Notes: a model not told the origin generated them from the sequence alone. A stretch of DNA of 64,000 nt from Rhizobium sp. BT03 (GCF_030053155.1 NZ_CP125640.1:1178001-1242000), one strand, 5' to 3'; shown: positions 1 through 9,009, counted from the first letter of the stretch. Made by a program: numbers and translations.

Positions 1-1
1 C

Positions 2-1318
2 ACCGCCTTTACGGTCTGGGCCTATATCTGGTTCACCATCCGCGCCTCCGACTGGCGCATCGCCATCCGCCGGTCGATGAACGACAGCGACACCGACGCC
101 AACACCAAGGCGATCGATTCCCTCCTCAATTTCGAGACCGTCAAATATTTCGGCAACGAAGAGATGGAGGCGAAGCGCTTCGACAAATCAATGGAGCGCT
201 ACGAGAAGGCGGCGACCGATGTCTGGACCTCGCTCGGCTGGCTGAACTTCGGCCAGGGCGTCATCTTCGGCATCGGCACGACGATCATGCTGGTGTTGTC
301 AGCGCTGGCGGTGCAGCGCGGCGAGCAGACGGTCGGCGATTTCGTTTTCGTCAATTCGATGCTGCTGCAGCTTTCCGCGCCGCTCAACTTCATCGGCTTC
401 GTCTACCGCGAAATCCGCCAGGGCCTGACCGACATCGAGCAGATGTTCGACCTGCTGGAGGTCCAGGCCGAGGTCAAGGACGCGCCCGATGCGGCCGAGC
501 TTCGGATCGGCCAGGGCGCGATCGCCTTCAGGGACGTGCACTTTTCCTACGACCCCGCCCGTCCGATCCTGAAGGGCATTTCCTTCGAGGTGCCGGCCGG
601 CAAGACGGTTGCCGTCGTCGGTCCTTCGGGAGCCGGCAAGTCGACGCTGTCGCGGCTGCTCTATCGTTTCTACGATATCCAGAGCGGCGCGATCACCGTC
701 GACGGCCAGGACATCCGCACGGTGACGCAGAAGAGCCTGCGCTCGGTGATAGGCATGGTGCCGCAGGATACCGTGCTCTTCAACGACACGGTCGCCTATA
801 ACATCCGTTACGGCCGCACGTCGGCCAGCGACGGCGACGTCTTTGCAGCGGCCGAGGTGGCGCAGATCGCGCATTTCATCGAGGCGCTGCCCGAGGGGTT
901 CGAGACCAAGGTCGGCGAACGCGGGCTGAAGCTTTCCGGCGGCGAGAAGCAGCGGGTGGCGATCGCCCGCACCATCCTCAAGGCGCCGCCGATCCTGATC
1001 CTCGACGAGGCGACGTCGGCGCTCGACACGACGACGGAGCGGGAAATCCAGACGGCGCTCGACGTGGTGTCGAAGAACCGGACGACGCTGGTCATCGCCC
1101 ACCGGCTGTCGACTGTCATCGGCGCCGACGAAATCATCGTGTTGAAAAGCGGCGAGATCGCCGAGCGCGGGACGCATGCCGCCCTGCTCGAGCGGAACGG
1201 TCTTTACGCCTCGATGTGGAACCGCCAGCGCGAGGCGACACAGGCGGAAGAACATCTGAAGCAGGTGCGCGAAAGCGACGACCTGGGCGTGATCACGCGG
1301 CTTGCCCCGGCAAGCTGA
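2..1318 (+). CDS. Atm1/HMT1-type ABC exporter, fused permease-ATPase (5' truncated by window edge)
   Basis: The reading frame is open from base 2, so the gene begins outside the window; 438 C-terminal residues are visible of the roughly 600-630 usual for the family. The first part is the end of the six-helix transmembrane domain, including the [11 protein letters not shown] segment typical of Atm1/HMT1 half-transporters. The nucleotide-binding domain follows, with Walker [10 protein letters not shown], signature LSGGEKQR and Walker [13 protein letters not shown]. Family members export glutathione-linked sulfur/iron or metal conjugates; the substrate cannot be read here. The gene ends 133 bp before psd. 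Confidence 0.9.
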   Translation, partial: TAFTVWAYIWFTIRASDWRIAIRRSMNDSDTDANTKAIDSLLNFETVKYFGNEEMEAKRFDKSMERYEKAATDVWTSLGWLNFGQGVIFGIGTTIMLVLSALAVQRGEQTVGDFVFVNSMLLQLSAPLNFIGFVYREIRQGLTDIEQMFDLLEVQAEVKDAPDAAELRIGQGAIAFRDVHFSYDPARPILKGISFEVPAGKTVAVVGPSGAGKSTLSRLLYRFYDIQSGAITVDGQDIRTVTQKSLRSVIGMVPQDTVLFNDTVAYNIRYGRTSASDGDVFAAAEVAQIAHFIEALPEGFETKVGERGLKLSGGEKQRVAIARTILKAPPILILDEATSALDTTTEREIQTALDVVSKNRTTLVIAHRLSTVIGADEIIVLKSGEIAERGTHAALLERNGLYASMWNRQREATQAEEHLKQVRESDDLGVITRLAPAS

Positions 1319-1451
1319 GCCGGGAGCGGTACCGGCCAAGCTTTTGTTGTTCAGAACCCCGGCGTCGGAACCAGGGCCGGGGCCGCAGCATTGCCCCGGA
1401 GACGGTTTTTCGCTAACCAGCAAAAAACGACAACGCAAGGAGACCGGCAGC

Positions 1452-2150
1452 ATGAGCCTGTTCAACACGGTTCGCAACACGATCGTCCCCGTGCATAAGG
1501 AGGGTTATCCCTTCGTTGCCGCCTTCTTCGTCGCGTCGCTGATCCTGGGCTGGATCTTCAAGCCGCTCTTCTGGATCGGCATGATCTTCACGCTGTGGTG
1601 CGCGTATTTCTTCCGCGATCCCGAGCGCGTGACCCCGCAGGACGACGATCTGGTGATCTCTCCGGCCGACGGCAAGGTCTCGGCGATCCAGATGGTGACC
1701 CCGCCGGCCGAGCTCGACCTCGGCTCCGAGCCGATGCTGCGCATCTCGGTGTTCATGAACGTCTTCAATTGCCATGTGAACCGGGCGCCGATGCGCGGGC
1801 GCATCGTCAGCATCAATTACCGCTCCGGCAGCTTCGTCAATGCCGAGCTCGACAAGGCGAGCGAGGACAATGAACGCAACGGGCTGGTGATCGAAACCCG
1901 GCACGGCCAGATCGGCGTCGTGCAGATCGCCGGCCTCGTGGCGCGGCGCATCCTCTGCTGGGCGAACCCCAACGAGCCGGTGGATGCCGGCGAGCGCTTC
2001 GGGCTGATCCGTTTCGGCTCGCGGCTCGACGTGTTCCTGCCGGCCGGTGCTGCGCCACGCGTCTCGCTCGGCCAGGTGGCGATTGCCGGGGAAACTGTGA
2101 TCGCCGAATTCGCCTCCGCCAAGGGTCCCGTCATCAGCCGCCGCAGCTAA
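1452..2150 (+). CDS. psd: Phosphatidylserine decarboxylase proenzyme
   Basis: This 232-residue protein decarboxylates phosphatidylserine to phosphatidylethanolamine at the inner membrane. It is the short bacterial Psd type: N-terminal hydrophobic segment (about residues 20-52), then the FFRDPER and SPADGKV motifs. The FGS sequence near the C terminus should be the self-cleavage site that creates the pyruvoyl group, between Gly189 and Ser190. The ATG at 1452 is preceded by AAGGAG; an in-frame upstream extension to 1302 lacks family similarity. pssA, encoding the preceding pathway step, starts 15 bp downstream, so the two form an operon. Confidence 0.96.
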   Translation: MSLFNTVRNTIVPVHKEGYPFVAAFFVASLILGWIFKPLFWIGMIFTLWCAYFFRDPERVTPQDDDLVISPADGKVSAIQMVTPPAELDLGSEPMLRISVFMNVFNCHVNRAPMRGRIVSINYRSGSFVNAELDKASEDNERNGLVIETRHGQIGVVQIAGLVARRILCWANPNEPVDAGERFGLIRFGSRLDVFLPAGAAPRVSLGQVAIAGETVIAEFASAKGPVISRRS

Positions 2151-2165
2151 AAATAGGAACGCGAT

Positions 2166-3011
2166 ATGGAAACGCCCTTTCCGCCTTTCGAGCCCAACGG
2201 TCCGGATGATTCCGCCCGCGGCCCCCGTCTGCGCGAGATCCCGCTCCGTCTCGTCTTTCCGAACCTCATCACCATTCTGGCGATCTGCGCCGGGCTGACC
2301 GGCATCCGGCTGGCTTTCGAGAACCGTTACGAACTCGCCGTCTCCATGGTGCTGGTCGCTGCCTTCCTCGACGGCATCGACGGGCGCGTGGCCCGGCTGA
2401 TGAAGGCAACCTCGAAGTTCGGCGCGCAAATGGATTCGCTTGCCGATATCGTCAATTTCGGCGTCGCCCCTGCCCTCGTCGTCTATGTCTTCGCGCTCGA
2501 CCAGGCGCGCTCGCTCGGCTGGATCGCCGCGCTGATCTATGCGATCGCCGCCGGGCTGCGGCTTGCCCGCTTCAACGTCATGGCCGAACGCGAGAACAAG
2601 GCGAGCTGGCAATCGGAATATTTCGTCGGCGTGCCGGCGCCCGCCGGCGCCATGCTGGTGCTACTGCCGGTCTATCTCGGCTTCCTCGGCCTGGCGACGG
2701 ACCGCACCTTCGCCTATCTCTCGTCGATCTATACCGTCGTCATCGCCTTCCTGCTGATCAGCCGGCTGCCGGTCTGGTCGGGCAAATCGGAAGGCAACCG
2801 GCTGCGGCGTGATCTCGTGCTGCCGATGATGCTCGGCGTCGTGCTCTATGTGGCTCTGCTGATGAGCTACACCTGGGAGGTGATGGTCTTTACCGTTGCC
2901 GCCTATCTGATATCGCTTCCCTTCGGCGCGCGGAAATGGCGGCGGAAATACGGGACGCTGACGATCGAGGAACCCGGCATCGGCGACGACGATATCGGCC
3001 GCCACATCTGA
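2166..3011 (+). CDS. pssA: CDP-diacylglycerol-serine O-phosphatidyltransferase
   Basis: This 281-residue integral membrane enzyme makes phosphatidylserine from CDP-diacylglycerol and serine. The CDP-alcohol phosphotransferase signature D-x2-DG-x2-AR-x8-G-x3-D-x3-D is complete around residues 69-91 (DGIDGRVAR ... GAQMDSLAD). Several hydrophobic helices follow, as in the Bacillus-type (not E. coli-type) PS synthase used by rhizobia. It lies 15 bp behind psd, so both steps of phosphatidylethanolamine synthesis are co-transcribed. In rhizobia PE is also the substrate for methylation to phosphatidylcholine. Confidence 0.95.
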   Translation: METPFPPFEPNGPDDSARGPRLREIPLRLVFPNLITILAICAGLTGIRLAFENRYELAVSMVLVAAFLDGIDGRVARLMKATSKFGAQMDSLADIVNFGVAPALVVYVFALDQARSLGWIAALIYAIAAGLRLARFNVMAERENKASWQSEYFVGVPAPAGAMLVLLPVYLGFLGLATDRTFAYLSSIYTVVIAFLLISRLPVWSGKSEGNRLRRDLVLPMMLGVVLYVALLMSYTWEVMVFTVAAYLISLPFGARKWRRKYGTLTIEEPGIGDDDIGRHI

Positions 3012-3296
3012 CGCGAGCGCATTTCCTGATCTATTCGCGTGATCGGCATGCGTCTCTCTTCAGCTCCCGCATTCCCGGGAAAACTGCCGCGTGTTTTTTC
3101 CCCGGAAAAACGGCTGCGCACTTTTATTGGAACTGCTCCCTTCAGTAAGTATTAACCAACGTAGGCTTCAGTTAAGCCTCGCGAATTATGGTGCGCGTTT
3201 ACAAATCCTGATAAGCTGCGTCCCCGTTTTGTCGCTATTTGTGACCAAACATCAAAACTACAAAATACCCTGGGAAGAACCACGTAGGAGAGTATC

Positions 3297-3443
3297 GTGA
3301 CTTCGAAGAAGAGCAACAGCGGCGAACAACAGACGGCCAAGCCCGACCTCGCCGCCAACTATCGCCCCGTCGGCCTCAAGGCTGTTGCCGCGGCATCGCT
3401 GATGGCGAAACACAAGCCGACCAGCGTCAAGAAATCCGCTTGA
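3297..3443 (+). CDS. Hypothetical 48-residue basic protein (GTG start)
   Basis: A short frame of 49 codons starts at GTG 3297, six bases after an AGGAG, and ends in TGA. The product is lysine- and alanine-rich (begins MTSKKSNSGEQQ, ends KHKPTSVKKSA) with no signal peptide or membrane segment. It stands alone between pssA and the convergent SRAP gene. No function is recognised. The strong ribosome-binding site and clean codon use support it; its length and GTG start keep confidence moderate. Confidence 0.5.
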   Translation: MTSKKSNSGEQQTAKPDLAANYRPVGLKAVAAASLMAKHKPTSVKKSA

Positions 3444-3479
3444 GCGCCCGCTCGACTAACGAAAAGCGGCAGATAGTGT

Positions 3480-4244
3480 TCAGAAGAAACTAAGCTGACC
3501 GTCGTCAGGCCTCTGCTTCTCGGGGGCCTTAAGCGGCTTTTCGACGACGACCGGGTGCTGCAGGTCGGGCCCCATGTTGACGACCTTGTTGACTTTGTCC
3601 GAGACCGGGACGGCCTCGAAAAAATCGTCCTGAACTGGCCGCATCAGGTCGACCACCTCGCGCGGTTCTTGGGTCTTGCAATCCAGCCAGCGCGAAAAAT
3701 CTTCAGGCTTGATAATCACGGGCATGCGATCGTGGATCGCCGACATGCCCGAATTGGCCGGTGTCGTCAGGATCGCGCCGGTATCGACCTCGGAACCATC
3801 CGCCGAGGACCATGTCTCCATCAGCCCGGCAAAAGCGACGACCCCACCCTGACGTGGCCTGATCCAATAGGCCTGCGGCCGCTCTCCGCTTTCTTTCGAC
3901 GTGCGATGCCACTCATAAAAGCCGGAGGCCGGGATGAGTATGCGGCGATGACGCATGGCCGCTCGGAAGGAGGCCTTGCCGATCGCGGTCTCGGAGCGGG
4001 CATTGATCAACAGCGGGAAGTCCCTCGGATCCTTGACCCAGGCCGGCGTGAGACCCCAGCGCACGAGCACGGCGCGGCGGTCGGCCAGGTTGCTGCCCTG
4101 CTCCCGGCCCTCGCCTGCGATCACAACGAGGATCGGCTGCGTCGGCGCAATGTTATAGCGCGCCGGAAACTCATCGAGATTGAGACCGGAGAAAAATTCG
4201 CGCAGGTCGGCGCTGGAGCTTGTCAGGGCGAAACGTCCACACAT
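3480..4244 (-). CDS. SRAP (YedK/HMCES) family DNA-crosslinking peptidase-like protein
   Basis: The 254-residue protein starts MCGRF, so Cys2 becomes N-terminal after Met removal. In this family Cys2 forms a thiazolidine crosslink with abasic sites in single-stranded DNA. Other conserved motifs are visible: NARSET (substrate pocket), ASGFYEW with the catalytic Glu, and HDRMPV with the active-site His. Length matches bacterial YedK relatives. The role in shielding abasic sites is known for the family and inferred here. The gene is monocistronic and convergent with the small gene at 3297. Confidence 0.93.
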   Translation of the reverse strand: MCGRFALTSSSADLREFFSGLNLDEFPARYNIAPTQPILVVIAGEGREQGSNLADRRAVLVRWGLTPAWVKDPRDFPLLINARSETAIGKASFRAAMRHRRILIPASGFYEWHRTSKESGERPQAYWIRPRQGGVVAFAGLMETWSSADGSEVDTGAILTTPANSGMSAIHDRMPVIIKPEDFSRWLDCKTQEPREVVDLMRPVQDDFFEAVPVSDKVNKVVNMGPDLQHPVVVEKPLKAPEKQRPDDGQLSFF

Positions 4245-4285
4245 CGGCTTGTCTTTGCACCCGGCTTGAGTCCGGTCAAGGCGCG

Positions 4286-4606
4286 TCAGCCTCTCGGCCC
4301 AAAGAGGATAATGCTCGTTCCGGCAAGGCAGACCAGCGCCCCGCCAATATCATAGCGATCAGGCACGCGGCTTTCCACCAGCCACAGCCAGAGCAGTGAA
4401 GCCAGAATGTAGATGCCGCCATAGGCCGCGAAAGTGCGGCCGGCGGCCTCGCTCGGCACCAGTGTCAGAAGCCAGGCAAAAAGTGCCAGCGAGACCATTC
4501 CCGGCGCCAGCCACCAGACGCTCTTTTCAAGCTTTAGCCACGCCCAAAAGGCGAAGCAGCCGGCGATCTCGAAGACGGCGGCAAAGGTGTAGATGATGTA
4601 GGTCAC
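4286..4606 (-). CDS. YnfA/UPF0060 family small membrane protein
   Basis: The 106-residue protein has four hydrophobic helices and the conserved features of UPF0060 ([10 protein letters not shown] near the start, [12 protein letters not shown] in the middle, DRYDIGG near the end). The family resembles small multidrug-resistance transporters but its substrate is uncertain. I chose GTG 4606 because AAGGAG lies six bases upstream and the protein then begins exactly at the conserved family N terminus; a 13-residue upstream extension has no support. Confidence 0.9.
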   Translation of the reverse strand: MTYIIYTFAAVFEIAGCFAFWAWLKLEKSVWWLAPGMVSLALFAWLLTLVPSEAAGRTFAAYGGIYILASLLWLWLVESRVPDRYDIGGALVCLAGTSIILFGPRG

Positions 4607-4684
4607 GCAAGCTCCTTTCGCGCCTTCGCATTTCTTCTGCAGCATTCATCGGGTAGGATGGGCCATCGCAGCAAGAGCCATCTC

Positions 4685-5119
4685 ATGATCTCCACCGCCA
4701 AAGCCGCCTCCTCCGCCATTCTCGAACGGGATGGACGATTCCTTCTGGTGTTGCGGCGCAATCCGCCTTCCGCCGACATGTATGCCTTTCCAGGCGGCCG
4801 GGCGGAGCCTGATGAAACGCCGGAGCAAACGGCGCTGCGGGAATTCCGCGAGGAAACTGGCATTTCGGTGCGTAATCCACAGCTGTTTTCGACCTATGAT
4901 CTGAAGACCCATGCGGCCGATGGCAGCCTCAGCAGCCACTTCTTCTTGTCGGTCTTCCGCGTCGAGGCGGATCGGGAGCTGGTGGCTGAGGCCGCCGACG
5001 ATGCGGCGGCGCTCGGCTGGTATACGGTTGAGGAAATCCGGCGGCTGCCGGTGCCGCAGAGTGTGCTCGAATGCGCAGAACGGCTAGAACAGGATGATTT
5101 CAGGCCGACCGGCCTGTAA
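4685..5119 (+). CDS. Nudix hydrolase
   Basis: The 144-residue protein carries a full Nudix box, GGRAEPDE followed by REFREETGI (GX5EX7REUXEEXGU), at about residues 38-61. It therefore hydrolyses a nucleoside diphosphate linked to another group, using Mg2+ bound by the REEXE glutamates; the substrate cannot be told. The start is either ATG 4685 or ATG 4658. I prefer 4685, since the extra nine residues are hydrophilic and unlike the family. The gene is divergent from the ynfA-like gene. Confidence 0.88.
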   Translation: MISTAKAASSAILERDGRFLLVLRRNPPSADMYAFPGGRAEPDETPEQTALREFREETGISVRNPQLFSTYDLKTHAADGSLSSHFFLSVFRVEADRELVAEAADDAAALGWYTVEEIRRLPVPQSVLECAERLEQDDFRPTGL

Positions 5120-5145
5120 TCTGAATCTTATTCTGAATTAAAATT

Positions 5146-5193
5146 AGAGCATGACGTCAAAAGAAACCGCTGACACTTTCGGCAGCATGCTCT
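5146..5193. repeat. Rhizobial intergenic palindromic repeat (AGCATG...CATGCT family), copy 1
   Basis: The 48-bp sequence has perfect 8-bp ends, agagcatg and catgctct, around an imperfectly paired centre. It matches, in reverse orientation, the copy at 51081-51127 and the half-copy at 17343-17366 (atgccgaaa core). It lies between the Nudix gene and the TIGR02301 gene and could form a hairpin in the transcript. Confidence 0.7.
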
Positions 5194-5268
5194 GGCTTGC
5201 GGCGAATAGGAGTGGAAACTCTCAAGGTCCGCCTTGTTGCCGTCATGCTCAACGTATCAACTGGGAGC

Positions 5269-5691
5269 ATGATTCCCGTTCGACGCGTTTTCCTGTCCCT
5301 GCTCGTGCTCGCCGGCCCCACCATGGCGCAGGGTAAGAACGCGCCGCCTCCACGGGAGGAGGAGATTACGCCGCCGCCTGCGGTGACGGTGCCCTATGAC
5401 GACAAACTGGCACGGCTCGCCGAGGTGTTGGGTTCGGTGCATTATTTGAGAACGCTCTGCAAGGCGGCTGATGGTGACGGGTGGCGAAACGGCATGCAGC
5501 AGCTGCTCGATTCGGAGACCGGCAACGAGCCGCAGCGTAGGGAAAAACTGACCGCAGCCTTCAATCGCGGCTACCGCGCCTTCGCCTCCGTCTATACGGA
5601 TTGCACCGCAGCGGCCATCGTGGCAGAAGAGCGCTACCGTAACGAAGGTGCAACACTCGCCACAGAAATTACCTCGCGTTTTGGAAATTGA
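5269..5691 (+). CDS. TIGR02301-family exported protein of unknown function
   Basis: The 140-residue product begins with a basic, hydrophobic signal peptide (MIPVRRVFLSLLVLAGPTMA) and so is probably periplasmic. The mature part contains the LAEVLGSVHYLRTLC and FNRGYRAFASVYTDCTAAA segments that I recognise as the rhizobial TIGR02301 family; two cysteines could form a disulfide. ATG 5269 has GGGAG just upstream and places the signal peptide correctly; an in-frame start at 5197 would put 24 residues before it. Function is unknown. Confidence 0.8.
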   Translation: MIPVRRVFLSLLVLAGPTMAQGKNAPPPREEEITPPPAVTVPYDDKLARLAEVLGSVHYLRTLCKAADGDGWRNGMQQLLDSETGNEPQRREKLTAAFNRGYRAFASVYTDCTAAAIVAEERYRNEGATLATEITSRFGN

Positions 5692-5794
5692 CGTTTAATT
5701 AACCTGTTTTCGCATGTTGACGTGTCGTTTTGGGAAAAGGCTGTTAGTGTTGTTAACGGTGCAGTAAGACATGAGAAGTTCTGAGGAAAAGACA

Positions 5795-6052
5795 ATGGAA
5801 GCAAGCCTCAACGAGATCGACGACATGATCGTCCACGAAAAGATGCAGGCGGCTCTGGAGTACCAGAACGAGGCTTGGGCCGACGGCATGGCCGACGGAA
5901 TCGAGCCTGAGATCATCGCTGATGCCGCCATTGCGCACGCACTGAGAGAGACGATCAGACTGCATGGGGAAAGCAGCGCCGAAGCCCTGCTGGATTCGCT
6001 GCGCGAACGCATGCTTGCCGGCGAATTCTCCGCGAACCGCACCCTGCAATAA
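5795..6052 (+). CDS. Hypothetical acidic 85-residue protein
   Basis: The predicted protein (begins MEASLNEIDDMI) is mostly helical and acidic, without a signal peptide. ATG 5795 has GAGGAAAAG a few bases upstream; an alternative in-frame ATG at 5771 adds eight residues. It ends 18 bp before the next exported hypothetical gene, suggesting co-transcription. I do not recognise a domain. Confidence 0.65.
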   Translation: MEASLNEIDDMIVHEKMQAALEYQNEAWADGMADGIEPEIIADAAIAHALRETIRLHGESSAEALLDSLRERMLAGEFSANRTLQ

Positions 6053-6070
6053 TTATTATCAGAGAGTTTG

Positions 6071-6829
6071 ATGCGCGCCGGTAAAGAGAAAGTTTCGCGG
6101 ATTCCGCTCGCGCCGGTGCTGTTTGCGTTCAGCCTCGCCGCCGGCAATATCTTCCTCGCGCCGGCAGCCTACGCGCTTTCCGAATTGCACAAGATCCCCG
6201 GCCAGGCGGCCAACGACGCGCCGGCCGCGCCCGGAAGCGCTCAGGGACAGAGCCAGCCGCAGGGCGGGACCGCTCCCAGCGTTCCGATGGCCGATCCGCT
6301 GGTCAACAGCCAGAACAATCAGGGTGTCGACAAGACGCCGGGCGCTCAGGATGCTTCCAAGCCCGCCGAAGTGATCTACGACATCAGCAAGGTGCCCGAG
6401 CCGGTTCGCAAGATGCGCGAGCAGATCGTCGAGGCGGCCGCCTCCGGCGATCTCGAACGGCTGCGGCCGCTGATGGGGACCGGCACCGAGCAGACGCAGG
6501 TGACTGTCGGCGAGCCCACGGAAGATCCGATCGGTACGCTGAAGGATCTTTCGGGCGATCCCGATGGAGACGAGATCCTCGCCATCATGCTCGACATCGT
6601 CTCGACCGGCTTCGTGCATGTCGGCCAGGGTACGGCAGACGAGATGTATGTCTGGCCCTATTTCGCCGAAAAGGACCTGAAGTCGCTGACGCCGCCGGAG
6701 CGCGTCGAGCTGCTGCGCATCGTCACGGCCGGCGATCTTTCCGACATGCAGGAATTCGGCGGATATAACTTCTACCGCCTCGGCATTACGCCTCAGGGCA
6801 AATGGAAATTCTTCACGGCGGGCGACTGA
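6071..6829 (+). CDS. Exported hypothetical protein, rhizobial
   Basis: The 252-residue protein has an N-terminal signal peptide (hydrophobic core about residues 11-33), then a Pro/Gln/Gly-rich low-complexity linker to about residue 95. A conserved-looking globular part follows, with the segments VPEPVRKMREQIVEAAASGD and YNFYRLGITPQGKWKFFTAGD. The C-terminal part resembles proteins from other Rhizobiales that lack an assigned function. ATG 6071 follows AGAGAG. Likely periplasmic; function unknown. Confidence 0.75.
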   Translation: MRAGKEKVSRIPLAPVLFAFSLAAGNIFLAPAAYALSELHKIPGQAANDAPAAPGSAQGQSQPQGGTAPSVPMADPLVNSQNNQGVDKTPGAQDASKPAEVIYDISKVPEPVRKMREQIVEAAASGDLERLRPLMGTGTEQTQVTVGEPTEDPIGTLKDLSGDPDGDEILAIMLDIVSTGFVHVGQGTADEMYVWPYFAEKDLKSLTPPERVELLRIVTAGDLSDMQEFGGYNFYRLGITPQGKWKFFTAGD

Positions 6830-6907
6830 CGCCCATCTCGCTTTCGCGTCTCGCCTTTCGCATGGGGCGCGCTTGCGATCCACCTCGTGAAGACATACCT
6901 CTGAGCG

Positions 6908-7822
6908 ATGACCAACGCGACAGGTTCCGCCATGCCAGCCGTATTCCTGAAAGACCGCGCACTGCTCTCGATCAGCGGCGCGGAAGCCCAATCCTTCCTG
7001 CAGAACCTGATCACCACCGATATCATCTCGCTTGCGCCAGACGAGGCGCGGCCCGGGGCCCTGCTGACGCCGCAGGGCAAGATCCTGTTCGACTTCATGA
7101 TCTGGCAGGACGGCGACGGCTATACGATCGAAACCGATGCCGGCCAGCGCGATGGCCTGCTGAAGCGGTTGACGATGTACAAGCTGCGCGCCGCCGTGAC
7201 GCTCGCGGCCCGCGCCGAAGAGGGTGTCACCGTTTGCTGGGGCGAAGGTGCGGAGGATGTTTTGGACAGCCAAAGCGTCCGGGACAGCCCAAGCGTCCGG
7301 GACAGCCAAGGCGTCCGGGACAGCCGCTTCGCTAAGGCCGGCATTACGTTGACCCGCAGGGCCGGACGGCACGGCGATGGCGCTGAGGCGCTCTACGACG
7401 CGTTGCGTATCAGCCACGGCGTCGTCACGTCAGGCTCGGACTTCGCCCTGCAGGATGCCTTTCCGCATGACGTGCTGATGGATTTCAACGGCGGCCTCTC
7501 CTTCAGGAAAGGCTGCTATGTCGGCCAGGAGGTCGTTTCGCGCATGCAGCACCGCGGCACGGCGCGCCGGCGCGTCGTCACGGTGTCCGCGGCAACGGCT
7601 CTGCCGGAAACCGGAACGGAGATCACCGTCGCCGGCAAGCCTGTCGGGACACTCGGTTCGGTCGAAGGCGACCACGGACTGGCGATCGTGCGCATCGACC
7701 GCGCCGGCGCCGCAATGGCCGCTGGCACGCCGCTGCTCGCCGGCGAAACACCCGTTTCCCTCGTCCTGCCGGAATGGTCCGGCCTCGTCTTTCCCACGAG
7801 CACCGACGAGGCCAGCGCGTGA
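6908..7822 (+). CDS. ygfZ: YgfZ/GcvT-like folate-binding protein (Fe-S cluster maintenance)
   Basis: The 304-residue protein has the aminomethyltransferase fold and the signature KGCYVGQEVVSR (around residue 203), whose Cys is characteristic of YgfZ/Iba57. E. coli YgfZ uses tetrahydrofolate and supports repair or assembly of certain Fe-S enzymes; that role is inferred here. Between the first and second folate-barrel parts an 18-bp tandem repeat (7265-7318) adds three DSxxVR units in frame, which is not a family feature. The stop overlaps the next gene's GTG by four bases, so translation is probably coupled. Confidence 0.9.
   Translation: MTNATGSAMPAVFLKDRALLSISGAEAQSFLQNLITTDIISLAPDEARPGALLTPQGKILFDFMIWQDGDGYTIETDAGQRDGLLKRLTMYKLRAAVTLAARAEEGVTVCWGEGAEDVLDSQSVRDSPSVRDSQGVRDSRFAKAGITLTRRAGRHGDGAEALYDALRISHGVVTSGSDFALQDAFPHDVLMDFNGGLSFRKGCYVGQEVVSRMQHRGTARRRVVTVSAATALPETGTEITVAGKPVGTLGSVEGDHGLAIVRIDRAGAAMAAGTPLLAGETPVSLVLPEWSGLVFPTSTDEASA
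7265..7318 (+). repeat. In-frame 18-bp tandem repeat, three copies
   Basis: Three consecutive 18-bp units (gacagccaaagcgtccgg and two copies with one or two substitutions) start at 7265, 7283 and 7301; a partial fourth (gacagc) follows. They encode DSQSVR, DSPSVR and DSQGVR inside the ygfZ product. A multiple-of-three unit keeps the frame, so this is a coding microsatellite-like expansion. Confidence 0.9.
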
Positions 7823-8424
7823 CGACGAAAGCGCCGCGTGCCTGGCAACGCATGCTGTCCGGCCGCCGGCTCGACCTGCTCGACCCCTCGCCGCTCGATG
7901 TCGAACTGATCGACATCGCCCATGGGCTGGCGCGTGTCGCCCGCTGGAACGGCCAGACATCGGGCGATCATGCTTTTTCGGTGGCGCAGCACAGCCTCGT
8001 CGTCGAAGACATTTTCCGCCGCTTCAACGATGCCTCCCCGCGGGACTGCATGATGGCGCTGCTGCATGATGCGCCCGAATATGTCATCGGCGATATGATC
8101 TCGCCGTTCAAATCGGTGGTCGGCGGCGGCTACAAGACGGTGGAAAAACGGCTGGAGGCCGCCGTGCACCTGCGCTTCGGCCTGCCGCCGCATCCCTCGC
8201 GCGACCTCAAGGACCGAATCAAGAAGGCCGATACGATCGCCGCCTATTTCGAGGCGACGGTGCTGGCCGGCTTCACACCCGCCGAGGCGCAGAAATTCTT
8301 CGGCCAGCCGCGCGGCATCAGCAGGGAGATGCTGATGATCGAGCCGCTGCCGGCGATCGAAGCGCAGCGGCTGTTCTGCGAGCGCTTCGCGGCGATCGAG
8401 GCCGAGCTGGAGATGGTGTCGTGA
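7819..8424 (+). CDS. HD-domain hydrolase, YfbR-like
   Basis: The 201-residue protein contains the HD metal-site residues: His in GDHAFSVAQHS (about 51), LLHDAPEY with His83-Asp84 and Glu87, and a further Asp92 in IGDM. This pattern fits YfbR/YedJ-like phosphohydrolases acting on nucleotides; the substrate is not known. It starts at GTG 7819, overlapping the ygfZ stop (GTGA), and its own stop overlaps the phosphatase start in the same way. The three genes are therefore probably translated as a unit. Confidence 0.88.
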   Translation: MTTKAPRAWQRMLSGRRLDLLDPSPLDVELIDIAHGLARVARWNGQTSGDHAFSVAQHSLVVEDIFRRFNDASPRDCMMALLHDAPEYVIGDMISPFKSVVGGGYKTVEKRLEAAVHLRFGLPPHPSRDLKDRIKKADTIAAYFEATVLAGFTPAEAQKFFGQPRGISREMLMIEPLPAIEAQRLFCERFAAIEAELEMVS

Positions 8425-8951
8425 GCTTCATCGTCGTCTCGCCGCTGTCGCGCATCGGGGAGATGGCCGTGCGCCACAAGGCGCGCGACATGATCAGCCT
8501 GATCGCCAAGGAGCAGGCCTTCCACCGGCCGGGCGTGATCGCGGCCGACCGTCATCTGACGCTTGCGATGAACGACATCACCTTCAAGGGCACCGGCGGC
8601 CTGGTGGCGCCCGACGAAACGCATGTGCAGCGGATTATCGACTTTGCCGCATCGTGGCGGCAGGAGACGCCGCTGCTCATCCATTGCTGGATGGGCGTGT
8701 CGCGATCGCCGGCGGCGGCCCTGATCGCCGCACTGTTGCTTGCACCGGATCAGAGCGACGAACAGCTTGCCGGCCGGCTGCGGGCGGCCTCACCTTTCGC
8801 GACGCCGAACGCCCGGCTGATCGAGATCGGCGACGCGCTGCTTAACCGCGGCGGGCGGCTGGTTGCGGCAGTGCGGACGATCGGACGTGGTGCCGATGCC
8901 GACGGCAACGCGCCCTTCGTGCTTGCGATCGGCAAGCCCGCCTGCGGTTGA
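8421..8951 (+). CDS. Protein tyrosine phosphatase-like protein
   Basis: The 176-residue protein carries the Cys-phosphatase loop HCWMGVSRS (HCX5R, Cys89 and Arg95), here with a Trp after the Cys. Rhizobial annotation calls this family a tyrosine phosphatase or dual-specificity-like protein. A possible general acid is Asp52. GTG 8421 overlaps the HD gene's stop by four bases. The substrate may be a phosphoprotein or a small phosphorylated metabolite; I cannot distinguish. Confidence 0.82.
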   Translation: MSFIVVSPLSRIGEMAVRHKARDMISLIAKEQAFHRPGVIAADRHLTLAMNDITFKGTGGLVAPDETHVQRIIDFAASWRQETPLLIHCWMGVSRSPAAALIAALLLAPDQSDEQLAGRLRAASPFATPNARLIEIGDALLNRGGRLVAAVRTIGRGADADGNAPFVLAIGKPACG

Positions 8952-9009
8952 CGCTGCTGCCATCTGCTCCATCTAGCCCCCGACCACCTACAATCGACAG
9001 GGCCAGATC

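Noticed and set aside
7265..7329. Short repeat array reminiscent of CRISPR
   Set aside because: Units are directly adjacent without spacers, 18 bp long, and lie in frame inside ygfZ.
6059..7417. Open frame of 452 codons on the minus strand opposite the exported hypothetical and ygfZ
   Set aside because: Spans two real plus-strand genes, low-complexity composition, no family similarity.
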